A DNA stretch of 64,000 bases from contig CALSNA010000004.1 of assembly GCA_943787595.1 (NCBI GenBank), positions 372,001-436,000 on the forward strand, read 5' to 3'. Under the pieces are notes generated by a model, which had not been told where the DNA came from, did no database searches, and saw only the letters and a program-made list of their open reading frames with translations. The stretch comes from an uncultured Pseudomonadales bacterium (GTDB lineage Bacteria > Pseudomonadota > Gammaproteobacteria > Pseudomonadales > Balneatricaceae). Made by a program: the position numbers and the translations under genes. The stretch's first letter is position 1; each line of letters starts with the position of its first letter. Below, piece after piece: positions 44,695-54,152 of the stretch.

Positions 44695-46062
44695 ATGACT
44701 GCCTTCACAGACTACAAAATAGCTGACATTACCCTTGCTCAATGGGGCCGAAAAGAAATTACTATTGCTGAAACCGAAATGCCGGCCCTGATGGCCTTGC
44801 GGAAAAAATATGCTGACCAAAAGCCCTTGGTAGATGCCAAAATTATGGGTTGTATTCATATGACTATTCAGACGGCTGTATTAATTGAAACTCTGGTAGC
44901 TTTGGGTGCTCAGGTGCGTTGGTCTTCCTGCAATATCTTTTCTACTCAGGATCATGCGGCCGCAGCCATGGCTGCGGCTGGCATTCCTGTATTTGCCTGG
45001 AAGGGTGAAACGCAAGCAGAGGCAGAGTGGTGTATTGAACAAACCATCGTTGTTAACGGCAATGATTGGGGTGCCAACATGATTCTGGATGATGGTGGTG
45101 ATTTAACCATGATGCTGCATAAAAAATTCTCGCAAATCCTGGCTAACTGTCATGGCATATCAGAAGAAACCACGACAGGTGTGCATCGTCTACAGGAAAT
45201 GCTGGAAGCAGGCCACTTAAAGGTCCCAGCTATTAATGTTAATGATGCCGTGACAAAATCAAAAAATGACAATAAGTATGGTTGTCGTCATTCTTTAAAT
45301 GATGCCATCAAGCGCGCCACAGACCATCTGCTATCAGGTAAAAAAGCTCTGGTAGTGGGTTATGGTGATGTGGGCAAAGGTTCCGCCGCCTCCCTGCGCC
45401 AGGAAGGTATGATTGTTAAGGTCACAGAGATTGATCCTATCTGTGCCATGCAGGCTTGTATGGATGGTTTCGAGGTGGTTTCCCCCTATATCAATGGTGA
45501 AAATACGCAAGCTGAGAGCTGCATTGATGCAGATTTATTGGGCACAACAGACCTGATTGTGACCACCACGGGCAATACCAATGTCTGTGATGCTCATATG
45601 CTTAAGGCCCTGAAAAAAGGTGCGGTGGTGTGCAATATTGGTCATTTTGATAATGAAATTGATACGAGCTTTATGCGCCAAAACTGGCAGTTTGAAGAGA
45701 TTAAGTCTCAAGTTCATAAAGTGCACCGTACCGAAACAGATTTTATTATCTTGCTGTCAGAAGGCCGTCTGGTTAATCTGGGCAATGCCACAGGCCATCC
45801 ATCACGCATTATGGATGGTTCCTTTGCTAATCAGGTACTGGCACAAATGTACCTATGGGATGCTAAGTTTGCCGACTTATCAGAAGCGGAAAAACCACGC
45901 AATGTTTGGCTTCGTGTGTTGCCTAAAAAGCTTGATGAAGAAGTTGCTGCGGATATGGTAGCGGGCTTTGGTGGCGTTATCACCAAGTTAACACCAACTC
46001 AGGCTGACTATATCAATGTGGATGCAGCAGGGCCCTTTAAGCCTGAGAGCTATAAATATTAG
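44695..46062 (+). CDS. ahcY: Adenosylhomocysteinase
   Basis: Splits S-adenosylhomocysteine into homocysteine and adenosine, using bound NAD. 455 residues: substrate-binding [17 protein letters not shown], the NAD-binding [24 protein letters not shown] and [12 protein letters not shown]-type region ([13 protein letters not shown]), and the C-terminal tail ending KPESYKY. With the kinase and metK it clears both products of SAM-dependent methylation. The 92-base gap after metK holds a GGACTTTAGTCC palindrome but no recognisable riboswitch. Confidence 0.97.
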   Translation: MTAFTDYKIADITLAQWGRKEITIAETEMPALMALRKKYADQKPLVDAKIMGCIHMTIQTAVLIETLVALGAQVRWSSCNIFSTQDHAAAAMAAAGIPVFAWKGETQAEAEWCIEQTIVVNGNDWGANMILDDGGDLTMMLHKKFSQILANCHGISEETTTGVHRLQEMLEAGHLKVPAINVNDAVTKSKNDNKYGCRHSLNDAIKRATDHLLSGKKALVVGYGDVGKGSAASLRQEGMIVKVTEIDPICAMQACMDGFEVVSPYINGENTQAESCIDADLLGTTDLIVTTTGNTNVCDAHMLKALKKGAVVCNIGHFDNEIDTSFMRQNWQFEEIKSQVHKVHRTETDFIILLSEGRLVNLGNATGHPSRIMDGSFANQVLAQMYLWDAKFADLSEAEKPRNVWLRVLPKKLDEEVAADMVAGFGGVITKLTPTQADYINVDAAGPFKPESYKY

Positions 46063-46203
46063 CAGGTTAGCATAGGGCTCGTTGCTATCGGTACTGCATC
46101 GTTTTCTAGCTGACCAGTGCGTAAAATCACGATTCATGAACCCAGGATCATTATTGCATCCAATCACCAATAGTCCGCTTTCAGGATAGGTTTGCAATAG
46201 ATA

Positions 46204-46238
46204 TGTAAGGCACTTTTACTTACAGTAAGTGCCTTACA
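46204..46238. terminator. Perfect 12-bp inverted repeat downstream of ahcY
   Basis: TGTAAGGCACTT and AAGTGCCTTACA form a perfect stem around an 11-base loop, 140 bases after the ahcY stop. It could end transcription from the SAM-cycle cluster, although the T run after it is weak. Confidence 0.45.
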
Positions 46239-46389
46239 CACTGTTCTAAATCAAACCCCCGAAGTTTACAACAGTGTGCTAAGCTATCTCTCTATGCCAT
46301 TCTAGCCTAGCTACTTCTTAGTCAGTGCTTTCTGCACTATTTTGGTTTTAAACCATTCGTCCAGCTTCTTAAACCGATAGTCTTCGTCT

Positions 46390-46503
46390 TCGAGTTACCT
46401 TAATCAAGTCATTACCGATAAGGGAGGCACACTTCAGGCTAAAATCCATTGGTATTGCGGGAATCTGGGGTTGCAGCATGTCTATATCAAATCTGCCAGC
46501 CCT
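46390..46503 (+). mobile_element. Fragment of an IS481-type transposase
   Basis: The frame reads VITDKGGTLQAKIHWYCGNL then GLQHVYIKSASP, matching the core of IS481/IS3-type integrase domains (TDNG-EFQ-KFHWHCEDLG-RHVYIKP-SPNLNGKVER). It breaks off at 46503 exactly where the minus-strand MBL gene and its attC-like core begin, so one piece was joined to the other there. Confidence 0.6.
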
Positions 46504-46506
46504 TTG

Positions 46507-47586
46507 TTAGTTTTGCGTTGGGGCGATAGATCTGGTTTCACCGACTTTCATTATCCAAATATCTTCGTCGGAAAAACCACCATCACGTCCAGCCTTCTTA
46601 AAGCGTATTGGAGGTTCAAACATTGGCTCATCCGATAAACTGCTAATAGTACCCCAGTGAGAAGAAATAAGTGTTTTTGCGCGAACATCTATTCCTATGG
46701 TGACAGCTTCTTCGGGAGTGACATGAGACATCCACAATAACTCTCTTGGTTCATACGCACCTATAGGTAAAATAGCAAAATCAAAGGAGTCATACTTATC
46801 ACCAATATAATTGAATATGGTTTTTGAGTAACCTGTATCGCCAATAAAAAGAATACGTTTTTGGGAGCTTTCAATAACCCAAGAAGCCCATAGCTTTTCA
46901 TTATGGTCTGAGGTGCTTCGTGCGGAATCATGAACATTAGATTCCGCTGTAATGTCAATTCCTTCAACAGATACTGATTGCCCCCAGTCTAACTCTGTCA
47001 CCTTGCTATACCCTTGCTCGGTAAAAAATGACTTGAGCCCTAAAGGAACAACCACATTAATCTCATTTTTGTTTTTTAATTCCCTAACCGTTTTATCATC
47101 TAAGTGGTCATAATGATTATTTGAAATAATCACTATATCAATAGCAGGTAATTTATTAACAGGTATGGGTAAACTAACAATTCTTCTTGGACCTGCCTAT
47201 GAAACAGGACTAGCGCGTTTTGACAAAAAGGGATCTGTCAGAATTGTCACTCCAGAGGTTGTAATCAAAAAGCCTGCATGCCCCAACCAAGTAACACGAT
47301 CGCTGGAAACTGAATTTAAAAGTTGAAGAGACTCTAACTCAGTTAACTCATGTCCATCAGGAACATCAGGCACAAACAACGAACCGCATGCCCTTCGCAT
47401 ATAGAAAAAAATTCCTTTAGGTGCGGCAGTTTCCACAAATGGGTAGTTCTGATATCCCTTATTCGTATGATGTTGTGGCTTATTATCCGATGTTATTTTC
47501 TTCGAGTATTCTGACGAGTTTGATGAACATGCAACTAATATAACTAATGCCAGAGTTATACTCATACGAAATTTTACGGTGCTCAT
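46507..47586 (-). pseudogene. MBL-fold lipoprotein hydrolase (NAPE-PLD-like), amber stop
   Basis: Starts with a lipoprotein signal (MSITLALVILVACSS, lipobox LVAC). Metallo-beta-lactamase features follow: VTWLGHAGFLITTSGVTILT, SNNHYDHLDD, LFIGDTGYS and the late SSHWGT. Close relatives have SHNHYDHLD, so the first metal-ligand His is Asn here. A TAG at 47197-47199 sits where relatives have the Trp of FSWAGP (text SPVS, stop, AGPRRIV), in the same frame, so only a base change TGG to TAG is needed. Follows the RDD gene directly; likely cassette cargo. Confidence 0.8.
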
Positions 47587-48182
47587 CATTTGCCCCTTAG
47601 CTGTGCGCCTTGTTCTTCGTATTCCCGATTTATAACTACTGTGCCAGCTATGAAATCGTGAACTGCCCTTTTTCTTTTGTTTAGTAATAAGACAAAAAAC
47701 TCGCCCCAAACCCACACGTTGGTACCTATGGTGACTAGGTCATACCTCGATGGGTATAGTGGAAGTATATATTCTATTCGTTCCATCCAGCCTGCTGATA
47801 GGAACTCTTCTGGGTTAGCATGAGATATGGCTATTATCTTAGCTGTAACAGCTAAGACAGCAAAACCCATGTCCACGGATGAACGGAGTACAGCCTGTTT
47901 TAAATTAATAGAATAACCGCCAGGATTCGTAACTTTTATCTTTAAGGCCATCTTCCCTAGTGTGGCACCGTAACGATAGTGGAAATGTATTGTATATGCT
48001 GAATAAAGTGCGCTTTAGATGACAGCAGCAAGTATTGCCGCAGCAATAGAAAGCCCTTCTAGATAATAAAGAATATATGCAACCGGTATCAAAACGATGG
48101 CGTCTATAATTCCGGCACCAAACCGTTGCCAAAATCCAGCGTAGACTTTTAATCCATCTTTTTCGATTGGTAAGAATTCCAT
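47586..48182 (-). pseudogene. RDD-family membrane protein, one premature stop
   Basis: From ATG 48182 (AAAGGAG in front): FAGFWQRFGAGIIDAIVLIP-like opening (text YAGFWQRFGAGIIDAIVLIP), the RDD signature region, a TAA after LAAVI, then in the same frame SALYSAYTIHFHYRYGATLG, KMALKIKVTNPGG and two more hydrophobic stretches. RDD proteins are small multi-span membrane proteins, some acting as sodium or proton antiporters; the role here is unknown. Its stop overlaps the start of the MBL lipoprotein. Starts just after an attC site. Confidence 0.8.
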
Positions 48183-48197
48183 TTTCACTCCTTTACG

Positions 48198-48252
48198 CAG
48201 AACGCTTAACTCAGCGGCGGCGATAGCCGTCCGCTGGAGTTACTTGTTATGC
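48198..48252 (-). repeat. Integron attC recombination site
   Basis: Read on the minus strand, GCATAAC (R'') is followed by TAACTCCAGCGG, a GC-rich central hairpin, and the complementary CCGCTGAGTTA, then the GTTCTGC half (R'). The arms pair almost perfectly but leave one unpaired C, like the extrahelical bases that orient attC folding. It starts six bases after the tauE stop and ends before the RDD gene, exactly where a cassette boundary should be. Confidence 0.8.
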
Positions 48253-48257
48253 AATTT

Positions 48258-49016
48258 TTACCAATATGATTTGAATAAAATACTGAGCGACATCAAAAAA
48301 CAAACAGTAACAACAACTGGTTTAATCAGGGATGTACCTTTTTCGATGACCATTTTTGCCCCCAATAATGCTCCTATGAATTGCCCCTCCATCATAATAA
48401 TACCAATAGTCCAATTTATATCGCCAAATATGATAAAGTAAATAAGAGCCGATATGTTACTAACAAAGTTTAGCACCTTGGCATTAGCGGTTGCTTTAGA
48501 CAAGCCATAGCCCAGCAAGACAACAAGGGCAAGAGCTATTAAGCTTCCTGTCCCAGGACCAAAAAAACCATCGTAAAACCCGAGAGTCATAGCAATAATT
48601 GTCGAAAAAACAGCAAGTGACATTCTGCCTTTGGCATCTTCATTGCGTACGCTTGGAGATAGAAAATAGTACAACCCCATAGATATCAATAAAATAGGGA
48701 GTAACATGGTTAGATATTTGGCATCAATCTGAAGAACCAGCCAACCGCCAAGTATGGCACCAATAAACGTAAAGAGAATTGCCAGCCATAATTCGCTTAA
48801 TTTAACTAATTTTTTCCTTATAAAATATACAGTTGCTGTTAAAGTTCCAGCACTACCTTGCAATTTGTTAGTAGCCAAAGCAGTTGCTGGTGGAAGTCCT
48901 GACAGTATCAGTGCTGGAATTGTGATTAATCCACCACCACCTGCTACTGTATCTACCCATCCAGCCAAAACTGCGACAAAAAACAAGAAAGTCACTAGCT
49001 CAACATTAACATCCAT
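48258..49016 (-). CDS. TauE/SafE family sulfite-type exporter
   Basis: 252 residues with about eight transmembrane helices and the two family repeats: FFVAVLAGWVDTVAGGGGLI, IPALILSGLPPATALATNKL in the first half and GFYDGFFGPGTGSLIALALV in the second. TSUP/TauE members export sulfite, sulfoacetate and other sulfur anions. The gene is intact, unlike its neighbours. Transcribed with the cysteine dioxygenase genes upstream and followed by attC, so it is integron cargo. A 7-bp tandem repeat lies 41 bases before its start. Confidence 0.88.
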   Translation of the reverse strand: MDVNVELVTFLFFVAVLAGWVDTVAGGGGLITIPALILSGLPPATALATNKLQGSAGTLTATVYFIRKKLVKLSELWLAILFTFIGAILGGWLVLQIDAKYLTMLLPILLISMGLYYFLSPSVRNEDAKGRMSLAVFSTIIAMTLGFYDGFFGPGTGSLIALALVVLLGYGLSKATANAKVLNFVSNISALIYFIIFGDINWTIGIIMMEGQFIGALLGAKMVIEKGTSLIKPVVVTVCFLMSLSILFKSYW

Positions 49017-49056
49017 TTAAATGTTCCTTCATCAATCCACTATGTCCATCTCTTAA

Positions 49057-49110
49057 CTTGCTACTTGCTACTTGCTACTTGCTACTTGCTACTTGCTACT
49101 TGCTACTTGC
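49057..49110. repeat. Tandem repeat of CTTGCTA, 7.7 copies
   Basis: Seven perfect copies of CTTGCTA plus CTTGC, 54 bases in all, between the oxygenase end and the tauE start. Perfect short repeats of this kind change length by slippage, and here that would alter spacing in the tauE upstream region. Confidence 0.97.
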
Positions 49111-49169
49111 ATATTGCCTACAGTGCATACGCCTAGAAAATTTCCCAAGTCCTACGGGTATTTTGTACT

Positions 49170-50326
49170 CTATAAGTCGTCAAGCTTGCCTCTGCCGTGA
49201 GTAGCATTAGATTGATTCCTATAATACGAATTTGGTATAAATAGTAGGTCACTAAGTATTAACAAGAACTCCATAACCTCCATTGATCTGAGTGTTTGTA
49301 AAAAGCGTTCAAATAATGTCTTATCCTGCAAGTTAATTCCGGCATATATCATCCGGTTATCAGACGCATTTGAACAAGAGCCAATGATTTTATGGTTATG
49401 ATCTAAGTAAATTGGACGGTTAATTTCTCCAGCATATCCTGAAACTACGCCATCGGCTGGACCAGCAACGTGTACAATAGGCATGTTAGACAGGCGTTCT
49501 CGTTCTTTTGTTTGAAAGCCATCTCTGATGAGTGATTTTTCCAGCAATTTAGGTGTTCCAATATAAGTTTTGGTTTTTAAGTTTAATATCCCTTCTAGAA
49601 GGGTTGCATCGACTCTTGTGTATTTCCCGCAAAGTACTTCTGACACCAGTGTGGATTCTGTTTTATTTAAAATACAGGAAGCCGTAGATATGTCCGAATT
49701 TAGCCCCTTGAGTCTTTCTTCTAGATCCGTACACATCTTGATATCTGTATAAACAGTAGCATCACTATGTTGATAGAACTTACCTCCACCAGTGCTTGCG
49801 CCTATTTCTCTTAATCTATTATCTTCACTCGGGATTAGAGATATCAAGTGAAATTTATTGTTTCCGCCATGTTCAGGTGGGTGACTTGTAGCTTCGTGAT
49901 TGAAAAGTGTAGACACTAACCATGTAACCCATTCTGGGTAGAAATACTTTTTTAGTCTATCTTTTTCGTCTGATGCGTAATTAAGACCTCTCGTATCAGA
50001 GGGCTCAATAAATGAATTATCTGGTTCTGTAGGTGTATACGGATAAACACTACAGGTAATGATCCGATTTCATGAGAGTTTCGTATCAGGCCAATTAATC
50101 GCTGAGCTTCAGATACACATGATTCTTTTTGTATAAATTCACACAAGTAGCTTATGCAGTCAATAGCGAATTTATTAACTATCTCTCTGTCGCATAAGTA
50201 GGGATTATAGTGTTCAAGGTGCTGATCAATATAACCATTTATATAATCTCTAAAGCTGTCAGGCAGCCTTATTTCTTGATAACCTTTTCTGCAAATGTGA
50301 TCAGGTTTTTTTGTAGATAAACTCAT
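49170..50326 (-). pseudogene. Clavaminate-synthase-like Fe(II)/2-oxoglutarate oxygenase, frameshifted
   Basis: First frame (50326 to about 50040, start with AGGAGG): N-terminal helices up to GSLPVVFIR. The reading then moves to another frame with PYTPTEPDNSFIEP, YFYPEWVTWLVSTLF, EIGASTGGGKFYQHSD (first ligands H-x-D) and, at the end, LLILSDLLFIPN and ATHGRGKLDD, the distal His and 2-oxoglutarate-binding Arg. This is the layout of TauD/clavaminate-synthase-like amino-acid hydroxylases. One frameshift near 50040, perhaps with a few codons lost (relatives have more between VVFIRN and TP). Substrate unknown; lies behind a cysteine dioxygenase. Confidence 0.7.
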
Positions 50327-50371
50327 ATTGCCTCCTGATTATACGATGCTGTAAATGGTGCCACGACTTTT

Positions 50372-50854
50372 TTACTTGGCGTTAACTGATTCGTAAACGG
50401 TGCAAGAAGATATTTTGGGCGAGTATAAATGTAGCGAAACTGACCCTGAGTCTTTGAGGTTTATAATTTCATGAAGCCCAACATCATTGTTTATTTTAGT
50501 AACGTGAAATGGTGGGAGGATTTTTTCACTTTCTCAAAAAATGCCAGTGGATCTGAAAAGGTATACATTTTCTTTCAATAAGCCACTTACACAGACCATT
50601 ACACATTGTGATTTGGCATGATCATGTATTGCCGACTTTTGACCTTTGCCCCAGCAAATCAAGATCAATTCATATAAATCGTTTTCAAAAAGTAAGGTTC
50701 GAGTATATTTCTCGTTACTAAATATCAATAGCTGATTAAAATTCACTGATTTAAGTAAGTTGTTTTCAAAGAGTGAGTGATAATCAGATATCGTTCGACA
50801 TCTCTTTAGCTCATATATAAATTCGTCTAGTTTTTGGTTTTCGCACGTTCTCAC
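50372..50854 (-). pseudogene. Cysteine dioxygenase, one premature stop
   Basis: Cupin non-heme iron enzyme oxidising cysteine to cysteinesulfinate. From a GTG at 50854 (AGGAG seven bases before): LYELILICWGKGQKSAIHDH has the H-x-H iron ligands, SQCVM the crosslink-type Cys, and after the stop GLHEIINLKDSGSVSLHLYS holds the third His. A TGA at 50534-50536 follows STGIF; the frame then continues (ESEKILPPFHV) to a TAA at 50372, giving about 160 residues, short of the 180-200 usual. The open frame also runs upstream through the attC site, but that part is not protein sequence. Confidence 0.78.
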
Positions 50855-50873
50855 TTCATATCTCCTTTTACTT

Positions 50874-50951
50874 GCATAACGCTCACATAAAAGGCTGAGA
50901 GATAGCGAGGTCCGGCGACCGTAGGGAGCAAATTTAATGTGCTTGTTAGGC
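50874..50951 (-). repeat. Integron attC recombination site
   Basis: On the minus strand it opens with GCCTAAC (R'') and closes with GCGTTATGC (R'). The arms CACATTAAA and TTTTATGTG pair, with a GC-rich centre (GGTCGCCGGACC) forming the inner hairpin. 78 bases, a normal attC length. It lies between the TetR gene (stop at 50994) and the cysteine dioxygenase start (50854). Confidence 0.82.
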
Positions 50952-50993
50952 ATGCTTTCTTTTCCGAGCTTACTGAGCCTGAAATTAGACACC

Positions 50994-51620
50994 TTATTCC
51001 AGCACAGAAAAAGCGGTCGTCAGTATTGCTTTTACGGTCCCGCTATCTTCACCCAGTGCGATTTGAGCGCGTGCCTGACTGAGCTGTACCACAATATAGA
51101 TGGCAGCAAAATCAGGTGGCATCGTTGAGTTAAACTCCCCGCGTTGCGCTAAGTATTCCAGCCATTGCGTAAATGCCGCCAGCTGATATTGATGAGTCTT
51201 TTCAATTTGCTGTTGTGTTGCCTCGCCCAGGTGCAAACGGGCATCCCGCATTTTTATCAGCAGGCACCCTTTAGGTGCTTCTGAGTCATTCACCTGCGTT
51301 ACCATAGCTACCAGCGCAGTCAGTGTCTCCTGCAATGAGCTTTCCGTATCCAGTATTTGCAGCATTTTTTCGAGTACTTGTTGCTGGTAATGATCCAGCA
51401 CGGCCTGCATCAGGCCATCCTCATCACCGAATTCACGGTAAAGCCCCGGCTTTGATACAGCAGCGCGCCTGCAAATTTCATTTAGGGAAACAGCACTCAT
51501 CCCATCCCGCCAATATGCCCCCATGGCAACGTCCAGCGTTTTCTGTCGATTCCCAGTGTGAATAAATTTCTGGCCAAAGCCTGTGGTGCAGCCAATATCA
51601 GTAAGCAGGTGGGCAGCCAT
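50994..51620 (-). CDS. TetR/AcrR-family regulator with unclear start
   Basis: DNA-binding N terminus [20 protein letters not shown] and [20 protein letters not shown] (helix-turn-helix), then a ligand-binding helical domain typical of TetR repressors. Recognisable sequence begins at about 51555; the extension to the ATG at 51620 is antisense to the integron integrase fragment and is not family sequence. So the original first codons were lost at the junction, and the gene would need the fused ATG or an atypical start. It is followed by attC and is the first cassette next to the integrase. Its target is unknown. Confidence 0.72.
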   Translation of the reverse strand: MAAHLLTDIGCTTGFGQKFIHTGNRQKTLDVAMGAYWRDGMSAVSLNEICRRAAVSKPGLYREFGDEDGLMQAVLDHYQQQVLEKMLQILDTESSLQETLTALVAMVTQVNDSEAPKGCLLIKMRDARLHLGEATQQQIEKTHQYQLAAFTQWLEYLAQRGEFNSTMPPDFAAIYIVVQLSQARAQIALGEDSGTVKAILTTAFSVLE

Positions 51621-51760
51621 GTGTTACGGCACTCGTTTGCGACTCATTTATTACAATCCGGTGCCGAATTCGTACAGTACAGGAACAATTGGGGCATGCG
51701 GATGTTAAAACCACTGAAATTTATACCCATGTGCTCAAGCGGGGGGGGGCAGGGGAGTGA
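51558..51760 (+). pseudogene. intI: Integron integrase, C-terminal fragment
   Basis: The plus strand reads [20 protein letters not shown] and [15 protein letters not shown] (HxxR box with R and H). After a one-base shift near 51667 it continues [20 protein letters not shown], then [10 protein letters not shown] and TGA. LLGH-like and the final tyrosine motif (T-x-IYTHV) are those of IntI-type tyrosine recombinases. Everything before the C-terminal 65 residues is missing. The direction, away from a minus-strand cassette array on its left, is the standard integron layout. Confidence 0.85.
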
Positions 51761-51930
51761 CTAGCCCCTTTTCCGCCCTAACCCACAAAAAAAGGCAACC
51801 CTAGGGCTACTGCTGTCCTACAGTTTTGGGGCTTAAATAAAAAGCCTAGCTTCAAAATGGTAAGATGTAGTTGCGAAACACATTAACCATTGATGAGTCA
51901 GGCTTTGTCACATTGCAACCCTGCTAGGGG
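51761..51930. other. Junction between integron and IS fragments
   Basis: No gene. A palindromic AACCCTAGGGCT stretch is present, but no clear IS end. Confidence 0.2.
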
Positions 51931-52977
51931 TTACACATTGACGACCCTCTCGCATTGTGGGTCAAGATGATTTTTACCGGCAACCAAGTGCTCAGTAAAT
52001 TCCGCAACGACTTCCTTAAAAAGTGCCCTTTGCATTTGGTAAAGGCTTGATAAAAATTGAATAGCACACACCTTTTGCAGGTACACATAGCCACACAAAG
52101 CAGAGAATGTATGGTTTGAAATGGGTATTTTGCCACGCACCTGAAAATGCTCAATATGGCACAGTTGTTTGATTGCACGATGGTATTGCGCAATATGCCA
52201 GTGTGCGTCATGCGCTATTTTAAAGTCATCCTCTTGATCTGTATCTGGTTGTGATTTTTCAGGTAGGTACACAATATAACGACGAAGTGGGTCTTTCAGC
52301 TGTGCTCTAAATATCTTGACCCGCCCAAAACCGCGCAAATAGACAAACATACCATGCGCTGGAATATCTAGCGACTGCACTGGCTGCCAGGTGCCTTTTT
52401 CAACTGATACCAAACGGTTATTTTCACCGCCAAACATCAATCCCGTCGAATGGTTTTTGATTCGTTTAAGATTCTTGACACACGAGTATCAACTATCACC
52501 TGTAACCAGCGCTGGCTCTAGCCCCCATAATAACAATTCATCTAACATATCCTGAAAATAATCATTCTTCGTTTTGTTGTCAGAGTGATTATATATTCGG
52601 TAATTAACAGGCAAATGAATACCATCAGTATCTTTGTAATACAGGGTGATCAAGCTGATGCCCCTCACTACTGTGTGATGTTTGCCTGACCAAAAATAGC
52701 CGAATAAAGCCATATGACAGCTATAAGGTTTATCCAAGGTGGTGTCATCTACGCTCAATATGTCGTCTGTCAAATGAAGCTCTTTGGCAGATTCAACAAA
52801 CAGGTCGTGTGGTTCATATTTCTCGCGCAGCAAGAAACGATTAACACGATCGTGGGAGATGTTCGATACCTCCGCTAGCCTGGTACAATTGGCATGTTTG
52901 GGTTCACTCATCAAAAAGCCCATATACATGGGAAGTGTGCACAGTCCTGCGGCCGGTCGAGTCGTTTGACGTATCAT
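51931..52977 (-). pseudogene. IS701/IS4-type transposase, one premature stop
   Basis: Two open parts in one frame joined across a TGA (52489-52491). First: FLMSEPKHANCTRLAEVSNI, ISHDRVNRFLLREKYEP, LSVDDTTLDKPYS, YFWSGKHHTVVRGISLITLY and VTGDS. Second: LMFGGENNRLVSVEKGTWQP, then the catalytic-Glu region QYHRAIKQLCHIEHFQVR and a tail. Relatives have VTGDSWYSG, so the stop is a Trp codon changed to TGA. No terminal repeats could be placed. Confidence 0.8.
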
Positions 52978-53043
52978 AAAAGCATACCACTATGCATGAA
53001 TCTAAACAGACACCTGTTTAATAGGGCTGTCAATGCGTAAGTC

Positions 53044-53145
53044 CTATGCAATATCGATATGGGTTTTACCTGTTCCAGTGCTCCCAACCAGAATGAGATG
53101 ATGGGCTTTTTGAGTGAATTGACCCGGGATAAATGGAGCCAGCAT
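53044..53145 (-). mobile_element. Fragment of an IS21 helper ATPase (IstB)
   Basis: MLAPFIPGQFTQKAHHLILV then GSTGTGKTHIDIA and a stop: the Walker A region of IstB-type helper proteins (FI--AHNLLL-G-TGTGKTHLAIA). Fused in frame behind the UbiA-type remnant, and cut short. Confidence 0.6.
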
Positions 53146-53975
53146 GCTTTTAGAAATAGCTGAGGCAGAATAATAAACTGTGGCGAAGCCGTTATGATGA
53201 GGGAAACGGGCAACGAGTGTGATCACTAAGCCCGCTACCAGCAAAGCTAATGCCAGAATACTGCCATGTGCGATGAGAACGTCACCAGATGCGAAAGGAA
53301 GCAATCGCTTGTGTGAATGTGCTCTGTCCGCATTCAAATCCAGCAAGCCGCTCAACACATAGATACTGGATGCAACGAGGCTGAACGCAAACAGGCTGCT
53401 TAATCATGTGGTTGTGTCAAACTGATGTGCTGCCAGCATGGGTACAAATGCAAAAATTTTCTTTAGCCACTGATGCGGACGCAGCGCCCTGATATAGGGG
53501 CGCACAGATCGTGCAGTATTCACAGTCACAATTTTGCTCGAAACCTGCCAGACTGGAAAATCTGCGGCTGCATCGCCCATGCAGGAAAACCTGCCGTCAC
53601 CAAAGTGCTCGACGAGGAAAGTAACCTTGTTGGTGCCTTTGAGATTGTTCTCACCGTCTGGGCTGGGCACTTCGTCAAAAATCTGCAGATGTTCAGCTAT
53701 GTACTTGGCAAAAACCTGATTGGACGCCGTCACCACCTTGTGCTCTATGGGCACGAACACATGCGATAACCGGGCAGGGAGGTGGCATCAATGTCAGCTT
53801 CTGAGCATAGGTAAGTTTTCAGCACTGCCTTGCCATGAGTAAAAGCAACTACTGTTTTGAAGAAGTTCAGCTAATTTATACTGAGTGCACTCCAGAAAAC
53901 CTCATAAAGCATGTCAGATTTGAGCAGAGCACCATCTAAATCAATAACCAGATACCTAAAACCACCATAACATAG
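53146..53975 (-). pseudogene. HAD-UbiA prenyltransferase fusion gene, broken and truncated
   Basis: The parent type has a HAD-like domain joined to a UbiA prenyltransferase. N-terminal YLVIDLDGALLKSDMLYEVF keeps the DxD motif; after a stop and frame changes come EHLQIFDEVPSPDGENNLKG and GDAAADFPVW (rest of the HAD part), then SVRPYIRALRPHQWLKKIFA, a TGA where relatives have Trp, LFAFSLVASSIYVLSGLLDL and NADRAHSHKRLLPFASGDVL. The last two-thirds of the membrane domain are missing, replaced by the IstB piece. Confidence 0.7.
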
Positions 53976-54152
53976 AAAAATTAAGCCGCATTAAGATATT
54001 TAATCGGTGTCGTGTTGTTCAAAGCACCATTCAGCCTTTTGCTTACCTTTATATGGCAGTGTAAATGAGTGGCAATAATAAACAAACACCCAAAAAAAAT
54101 CCCGCAATTACGGGATGTTATAAACAATTATGGATGTTGCTGGTTATTAATT

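Noticed and set aside
50855-50992. N-terminal extension of the cysteine dioxygenase frame
   Set aside because: These codons run through the attC site, and a GTG with a good ribosome site follows at 50854.
52489-53406. UGA read as tryptophan, as two pseudogenes have TGA at Trp positions
   Set aside because: infC, rplT, pheS and others end in TGA, and Trp is TGG throughout intact genes. The changes are ordinary G-to-A mutations.
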